The notes beneath the pieces were generated by a model. That model saw only the letters and a program-made list of their open reading frames with translations. It searched no databases and was not told where the DNA came from. This document shows, one piece after another, positions 59,796 to 64,000 of a stretch of DNA of 64,000 nt. A program made the position numbers and the translations under genes. The stretch's first letter is position 1, and each line of letters begins with the position of its first letter. The stretch lies in the NCBI GenBank assembly GCA_016713235.1, contig JADJPN010000005.1:144346-208345 (forward strand), in the 5' to 3' direction. Source of the stretch: Hyphomicrobiales bacterium (GTDB lineage Bacteria > Pseudomonadota > Alphaproteobacteria > Rhizobiales > Xanthobacteraceae).

Positions 59796-60992
59796 CTAAC
59801 GCAGATCGGGAGTCGAGTCAAAATAGTGCCGATGCGCCTCGATCGCGAAGCGGTCGGTCATGCCGGCGATGAAATCGGCAATCTGGCGGACCAGCGCCGC
59901 TTCATCACTTGCCACGCGATCTGCCGCCATATCCTTGGGATAAGCGAGATAATGGGCGAAGAGGTCGCGCACGATGGTTTCGGCGTCGGTCATGATCCGC
60001 ATGACCCGTTCCTCACGATACATACGCGGCGTCAGGAACGCCTTGATCTGCCGGTCGGCTTCCTCGCCCTTCGCCGAGAAGCGAATGACCGGGTCGCGGG
60101 CCTGACGAATGTCTTCCGCCGAATGCGGACCCAGCGCAACAATCCGGCGCTTCGACTCTTGCAGCACGTCATCGATGAGCGCCGCGATCAGACGGCGAAT
60201 GACTTCGCCCGCGAGCCGCGACGGATGCGCGGCAGGATAGAGCCTTTTGACTTCTGAATAGATTTCTCCGGCCAGCCCGACCGGCTTCAGGTCCGCAATA
60301 TCGAACAGCCCTGCCCGCATGGCGTCATCAAGATCGTGCGCGTCGTAAGCGATGTCGTCGGAAATCGCGGCGACCTGTGCTTCGGCACTCGCGAAGGTCC
60401 AATACTCGAGGTCCCACTCGTCGCGCTGCTCGGCGAATGCGAGCGGGAGACCATCCTGCTCATAGCGGCCGATCGCGCCGCCATCTTCGTCCGTAAGCGG
60501 GCCGTTATGTTTCGCTATGCCTTCGAGCGTTTCCCAAGTCAGGTTCAGGCCATCGAACGACGCGTAGCGTCGCTCCAGCTTTGTCACGACGCGCAGACTC
60601 TGCGCATTGTGATCGAAGCCGCCATAATCCTGCATACAATGGTCGAGCGCGCGCTCGCCGGCATGACCAAATGGCGGGTGCCCAAGATCGTGTGAGAGCG
60701 CGAGCGCCTCGGTGAGGTCTTCGTCAAGGCCGAGCGAGCGCGCCAAGGCACGCGCGATCTGACTCACCTCGAGCGTGTGTGTGAGGCGGGTGCGGAAGTG
60801 ATCGCCTTCATGCGAGACGAACACCTGCGTCTTGTGCTTGAGGCGGCGGAAGGCCGTCGAATGGATGATGCGGTCGCAGTCACGGCGGAAGTCGCTGCGG
60901 GCGGGACTCGGCGGTTCCGGAAAGCGCCGTCCCCGCGTGCGCGCAGGGTCCGCGGCCCATTCCGTTCTGGGCGTAAATACTGATACCGCCAA
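59796..60992 (-). CDS. dgt: Deoxyguanosinetriphosphate triphosphohydrolase-like protein
   Basis: 398 residues, HD-domain dNTPase. RDCDRIIHSTAFRRLKHKTQVF, RTRLTHTLEVSQIARALARSLGL and LALSHDLGHPPFGHAGERAL contain the H...HD...D metal site. The reading frame opens at TTG 60992 with no internal ATG nearby, so a TTG start is used here. It controls dNTP pools. Divergent from erpA with 87 bases between. Confidence 0.94.
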   Translation of the reverse strand: MAVSVFTPRTEWAADPARTRGRRFPEPPSPARSDFRRDCDRIIHSTAFRRLKHKTQVFVSHEGDHFRTRLTHTLEVSQIARALARSLGLDEDLTEALALSHDLGHPPFGHAGERALDHCMQDYGGFDHNAQSLRVVTKLERRYASFDGLNLTWETLEGIAKHNGPLTDEDGGAIGRYEQDGLPLAFAEQRDEWDLEYWTFASAEAQVAAISDDIAYDAHDLDDAMRAGLFDIADLKPVGLAGEIYSEVKRLYPAAHPSRLAGEVIRRLIAALIDDVLQESKRRIVALGPHSAEDIRQARDPVIRFSAKGEEADRQIKAFLTPRMYREERVMRIMTDAETIVRDLFAHYLAYPKDMAADRVASDEAALVRQIADFIAGMTDRFAIEAHRHYFDSTPDLR

Positions 60993-61079
60993 GAGATTTC
61001 GCCCCCGAATTGACTTCGCCGCCCGCGCGCTTACCTATAGACCCTAACGCCTTGGTTTGCCGAGAGGAAACCCGCGCCC

Positions 61080-61412
61080 ATGGATGCCCAGAACGTTGTC
61101 GTCACCGAAAGCGCGATCAAGAAGATCGCGACGATCCTCGGCTCGGAACAGGAGCCGTCGGTGCTGCGCGTCAGCGTCGAAGGCGGCGGTTGCTCCGGCT
61201 TTCAGTACAAGTTCGACGTCCAGCGCGCGGCGGAAGCCGAAGACACGATCATCGAGCGCGACGGCGCGACCGTTGTGATCGACCCGGTCTCGCTCCAGTA
61301 TCTCGCTGGTTCACAGATCGACTACGCGGACGAACTCATCGGCGCGGCGTTCAAGATCAACAATCCGAACGCAACCGCGTCCTGCGGCTGTGGCACCAGC
61401 TTCTCGCTCTAA
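61080..61412 (+). CDS. erpA: A-type iron-sulfur cluster insertion protein
   Basis: 110 residues. VTESAIKKIATIL, LRVSVEGGGCSGFQYKF and the C-terminal NATASCGCGTSFSL give the three conserved cysteines (one in GGCSG and the CGC pair) that carry the 4Fe-4S cluster. Resembles ErpA/IscA more than SufA. Followed 18 bases later by xthA. Confidence 0.94.
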   Translation: MDAQNVVVTESAIKKIATILGSEQEPSVLRVSVEGGGCSGFQYKFDVQRAAEAEDTIIERDGATVVIDPVSLQYLAGSQIDYADELIGAAFKINNPNATASCGCGTSFSL

Positions 61413-61430
61413 GCTCGCGCCGGGAATTTC

Positions 61431-62222
61431 ATGCGGATCGCAAGCTGGAACGTTAATTCCATCAAGGCACACTTGAGCGTCGTCACTTCGTGGCTCAAAG
61501 AGCGCGAACCAGATGTAGTCTGTCTGCAAGAGCTCAAGTGCGTAGACGAAGCCTTCCCGCGCGAGGAGATCGAAAGCCTCGGCTACAACGTCGCCGTTCA
61601 CGGACAGAAGACCTATAACGGCGTCGCCATCCTTTCGAAGCACCCGATCGACGAGGCGAAGCCTCGCCTTCCCGGCGACGACGAAGATGCCCACGCGCGT
61701 TACATCGAAGCGACGATCTCTACCAAAGAAGGCGCTGTGCGCGTCGCATCGATCTACCTTCCGAACGGCAATCCGGCCGGCACCGACAAGTTTAAATACA
61801 AGATGGCGTGGATGGATCGGCTTGCGGTTCATGCCCGCGAATTGCTCGCGCTCGAAGAACCACTGGTGCTTGCCGGCGACTTCAACGTGATCCCGACGAC
61901 GCTTGACGCGGAATTTCCGGAGAAGTGGGTTGACGACGCGCTGTCGCAACCGGAGACGCGCGCGAAATTCCGCGCGCTGATGTCGCTCGGTTTCACCGAC
62001 GCGCTGCGCGCGACGCACGACGGCAAAGGTCTTTACACCTTCTGGGATTATCAAGCCGGCGCGTTTCAGAAGAACAACGGCATTCGCATCGACCACCTGC
62101 TGCTCTCACCACAGGCCGCCGACCATTTGCAAAGCGTCGGCATCGACAAGAAAGTTCGCGCTGCGGAAAAGCCTTCGGACCACGTTCCGATCTATGCGGA
62201 CTTTCGCTTCGCAACGCGGTAG
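61431..62222 (+). CDS. xthA: Exodeoxyribonuclease III
   Basis: 263 residues, EEP-fold AP endonuclease. MRIASWNVNSIKAHL, VCLQELKCVDEAFP (metal-binding Glu), ASIYLPNGNP, AGDFNVIPTTLD and RIDHLLLSP with final KPSDHVPIYADF contain all catalytic residues. Base-excision repair. Probably co-transcribed with erpA. Confidence 0.96.
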   Translation: MRIASWNVNSIKAHLSVVTSWLKEREPDVVCLQELKCVDEAFPREEIESLGYNVAVHGQKTYNGVAILSKHPIDEAKPRLPGDDEDAHARYIEATISTKEGAVRVASIYLPNGNPAGTDKFKYKMAWMDRLAVHARELLALEEPLVLAGDFNVIPTTLDAEFPEKWVDDALSQPETRAKFRALMSLGFTDALRATHDGKGLYTFWDYQAGAFQKNNGIRIDHLLLSPQAADHLQSVGIDKKVRAAEKPSDHVPIYADFRFATR

Positions 62223-62335
62223 GATCCCCCGGGGCCGCCATTTTTTCCGGCCGCCCCCCCCTCTCCGCGAAATTTTTTTTCTCCCGCCCCCCCAAAAAAA
62301 AAAGCCGCGCTGGTCTTTTCAGACTCTAATTTCAC
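62223..62335. other. Homopolymer-rich intergenic strip
   Basis: Within about 80 bases there are runs of C5, G4, T6, C8 (62254-62261), T8 (62273-62280), C7 (62287-62293) and A10 (62294-62303). No other interval in the window looks like this. It carries no gene. It may be a terminator region with badly called bases or an assembly join. Confidence 0.6.
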
Positions 62336-63160
62336 TTAGCGGTTCGCGCGCAGATGCTGCTCAAGGTAGCTGCGTGCGACGATGCGGTCGTCCTGCGAAG
62401 TCTCGCGAACCGCATCATCATAGGCTTGCTGAATCCACTTATCTTCCTGTCCGCTCGCGGCGTCCGCAGCGAGCGTGAGCCACATCAGGCCGCGGGCTGC
62501 CTGTTTCGGCACACCTTCGCCATGGACCATCATGTGACCGAGCAACGCCTGCGCACGATATTGGCCCTTGTTCGCTGCCGAATAGAGCCAGCGCGCGGCC
62601 GTGCGCGAATCTTTCTGCACACTGCGGCCGTCGAGATAGAGACGCGCCAAATGATACTGCGCATCGGCATCGCCAAAATAGGTCGCGGCATACCGATAGA
62701 GTTGCGCTGCGCGGCGCGGATCGGCTTTCACATTGGTGTTGGGAATACCATCCATATGATAATTCCCAAGCGCGACGAATGCATTTGCGACGAAGCGCGC
62801 CTGCGGCAGGAACGGCGACGTCTCCGCATTTATCGACGCCACCTGGCTGAAATACTGAAACGCTTTATAGGGATCGGCCTTCACGCCATCGCCGTCTGCG
62901 TAAATGCGGCCGAGCTTCCACTGCGCAACGGGATGACCGTTCTCGGCAGCATATTGCAGCGCCGTCAGCCCCTTGGTGCGATCACCGGCGATATAAGCCT
63001 GCGTACCGGACTTGAAGGCGTCGAGAATTTCTGTCGGGTTCGCTGGAACGACCGCAGCCGACGACGCAGGCTTCTGAGGATCAAGCGCAATCGCGCTGCC
63101 CGCGCAGGTCGAAACCAGCGCGGCGACAGCACTCATGCGAATGAATTCAGATATCTGCAT
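62336..63160 (-). CDS. exoR: Exported Sel1-repeat protein, ExoR-like
   Basis: About 274 residues: signal peptide ending near SAIALD, then tandem Sel1/TPR-like repeats (AAENGHPVAQWKLGRIYADGDGV, GDADAQYHLARLYLDGRSV, GQYRAQALLGHMMVHGEGV, ARGLMWLTLAAD). Length, topology and repeats match ExoR of Sinorhizobium, the periplasmic inhibitor of the ExoS/ChvI two-component system controlling exopolysaccharide and motility. The ATG at 63160 overlaps the ilvD stop by 14 bases. The symbol rests on resemblance; another Sel1 protein is possible. Confidence 0.75.
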   Translation of the reverse strand: MQISEFIRMSAVAALVSTCAGSAIALDPQKPASSAAVVPANPTEILDAFKSGTQAYIAGDRTKGLTALQYAAENGHPVAQWKLGRIYADGDGVKADPYKAFQYFSQVASINAETSPFLPQARFVANAFVALGNYHMDGIPNTNVKADPRRAAQLYRYAATYFGDADAQYHLARLYLDGRSVQKDSRTAARWLYSAANKGQYRAQALLGHMMVHGEGVPKQAARGLMWLTLAADAASGQEDKWIQQAYDDAVRETSQDDRIVARSYLEQHLRANR

Positions 63161-64000
63161 ACGTCTTGTCCTCAACACCGCCGCCGGGGTGCGTCAGGGC
63201 TCCGTCGCGCGCATTGCCTACTTGCTGCGCGTATTTCCAGAGGTAACCCGACTTCACGCCGTTATCGCGCGGCTTCCAGGCTTTTTTCCGTTCAGCCAAC
63301 TCCGCATCGGACAACTTCACGTTCAGCCCGCCGTTCACCGCGTCGAGCTCGATGATGTCTCCATCTTTGAGCAATCCGATCGGACCGCCGATTGCAGCTT
63401 CCGGACCGACGTGACCCACACAGAAACCGCGCGTTGCGCCGGAGAAACGTCCATCGGTGATGAGCGCCACTTTTCCGCCCATGCCCTGTCCATAGAGCGC
63501 CGCAGTCGTGGCAAGCATTTCACGCATACCAGGTCCGCCGCGCGGGCCTTCGTACCGGATGACGAGAACGTCGCCTTCCTTGTACTTGCGGTTCTTCACG
63601 GCATCGAAGCACGCTTCTTCGCCGTCGAAGCAGCGCGCGGGACCGCTGAACTTCAGCATGGACTGCTCCATACCGGCGATCTTCACGATCGCACCTTCCG
63701 GCGCGAGATTGCCTTTAAGACCGACGACGCCACCACCCACGGTGATCGGCTTGTTCGCCGGATAGACCACGTCCTGATCCGGATTCCACTTCACCTTCGA
63801 GAGGTTCTCGGCGATCGTGCGGCCGGTGACGGTCAGGCAGTCGCCGTGCAGATAACCGTGATCGAGTAGCGTCTTCATGATCATCGGGATGCCGCCGACT
63901 TCGAAGAGATCCTTGGCGACGTACTTCCCGCCCGGCTTCAGGTCGGACATGTACGGCGTCTTCTTCATGATCTCGGCGACGTCGAACAGATCGAACTTGA
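63147..64000 (-). CDS. ilvD: Dihydroxy-acid dehydratase (C-terminal part; start outside window)
   Basis: About 284 C-terminal residues. PYMSDLKPGGKYVAKDLFEVGGIP, VVYPANKPITVGGGVVGLKGNLAPEGA, VIRYEGPRGGPGMREML and LITDGRFSGATRGFCVGHVGPEAA are hallmarks of IlvD. This enzyme makes the 2-oxo acids for valine and isoleucine using an iron-sulfur cluster. Its downstream neighbour overlaps it slightly. Nothing unusual in the visible part. Confidence 0.96.
   Translation of the reverse strand, partial: KFDLFDVAEIMKKTPYMSDLKPGGKYVAKDLFEVGGIPMIMKTLLDHGYLHGDCLTVTGRTIAENLSKVKWNPDQDVVYPANKPITVGGGVVGLKGNLAPEGAIVKIAGMEQSMLKFSGPARCFDGEEACFDAVKNRKYKEGDVLVIRYEGPRGGPGMREMLATTAALYGQGMGGKVALITDGRFSGATRGFCVGHVGPEAAIGGPIGLLKDGDIIELDAVNGGLNVKLSDAELAERKKAWKPRDNGVKSGYLWKYAQQVGNARDGALTHPGGGVEDKTYADI

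Overview
The window looks like chromosome of an alphaproteobacterium of the Hyphomicrobiales (Rhizobiales), near Bradyrhizobium/Xanthobacteraceae. This is inferred from high G+C, a Bradyrhizobium-type heme-uptake locus, alphaproteobacterial gene neighbourhoods (uvrA/ssb...gyrA-coaD-ppi-ppi-queA-tgt; argS-SPOR-nagZ-scpA-scpB...tatABC-serS-surE-pcm-nlpD; yajC-secD-secF) and an alphaproteobacterial SOS box (GTTC-N7-GTTC). The genus was read by eye, not tested.

Layout. 0-5 kb: 3'-truncated UDP-glucuronate decarboxylase; a type I secretion locus collapsed by an internal deletion; a divergent ArsR-rhodanese/MFS pair with a perfect operator palindrome; tRNA-Lys. 5-12.3 kb: heme uptake and use (hmuV-U-T-P divergent from a TonB-dependent heme receptor, then an IsdG-type heme monooxygenase and tonB). 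12.2-18.9 kb: tgt, queA, two cyclophilins, coaD and gyrA, all on the minus strand. 19-23.6 kb: accessory enzymes (ABM-like protein, exported MetX-like hydrolase, isochorismatase, pirin, LysR). 23.6-27.6 kb: ssb and uvrA, divergent around the SOS box. 27.6-30.3 kb: an AT-richer island with a three-gene minus-strand operon (two small winged-helix-like proteins plus a HEPN/Abi_C-like protein with a winged-helix tail), followed by about 900 bp of hairpin-rich non-coding DNA. This is the best candidate for an undescribed system. 30.3-38.7 kb: mixed metabolic genes. 38.7-41.7 kb: secF, secD, yajC. 41.8-46.4 kb: DUF815 ATPase, oxidoreductase, PsiF-repeat protein, MFS and small exported proteins. 46.7-61 kb: a long minus-strand housekeeping run from nlpD to dgt. 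61-64 kb: erpA, xthA, an odd homopolymer-rich strip, an exoR-like gene, and ilvD running off the end.

A recurring feature is gene breakage by single-base indels, many in short homopolymers. In each case the lost frame resumes immediately with family-typical sequence. Affected genes include likely essential or core ones (secD, scpA, tatB) and dispensable ones (isochorismatase, LysR, two island genes, LLM oxidoreductase, hemerythrin, FAH hydrolase, DUF815). I read most of these as probable sequence errors rather than decay. The type I secretion deletion looks like real loss; the in-frame stop in hmuV is undecided. Affected genes are given as full spans with the break position stated.
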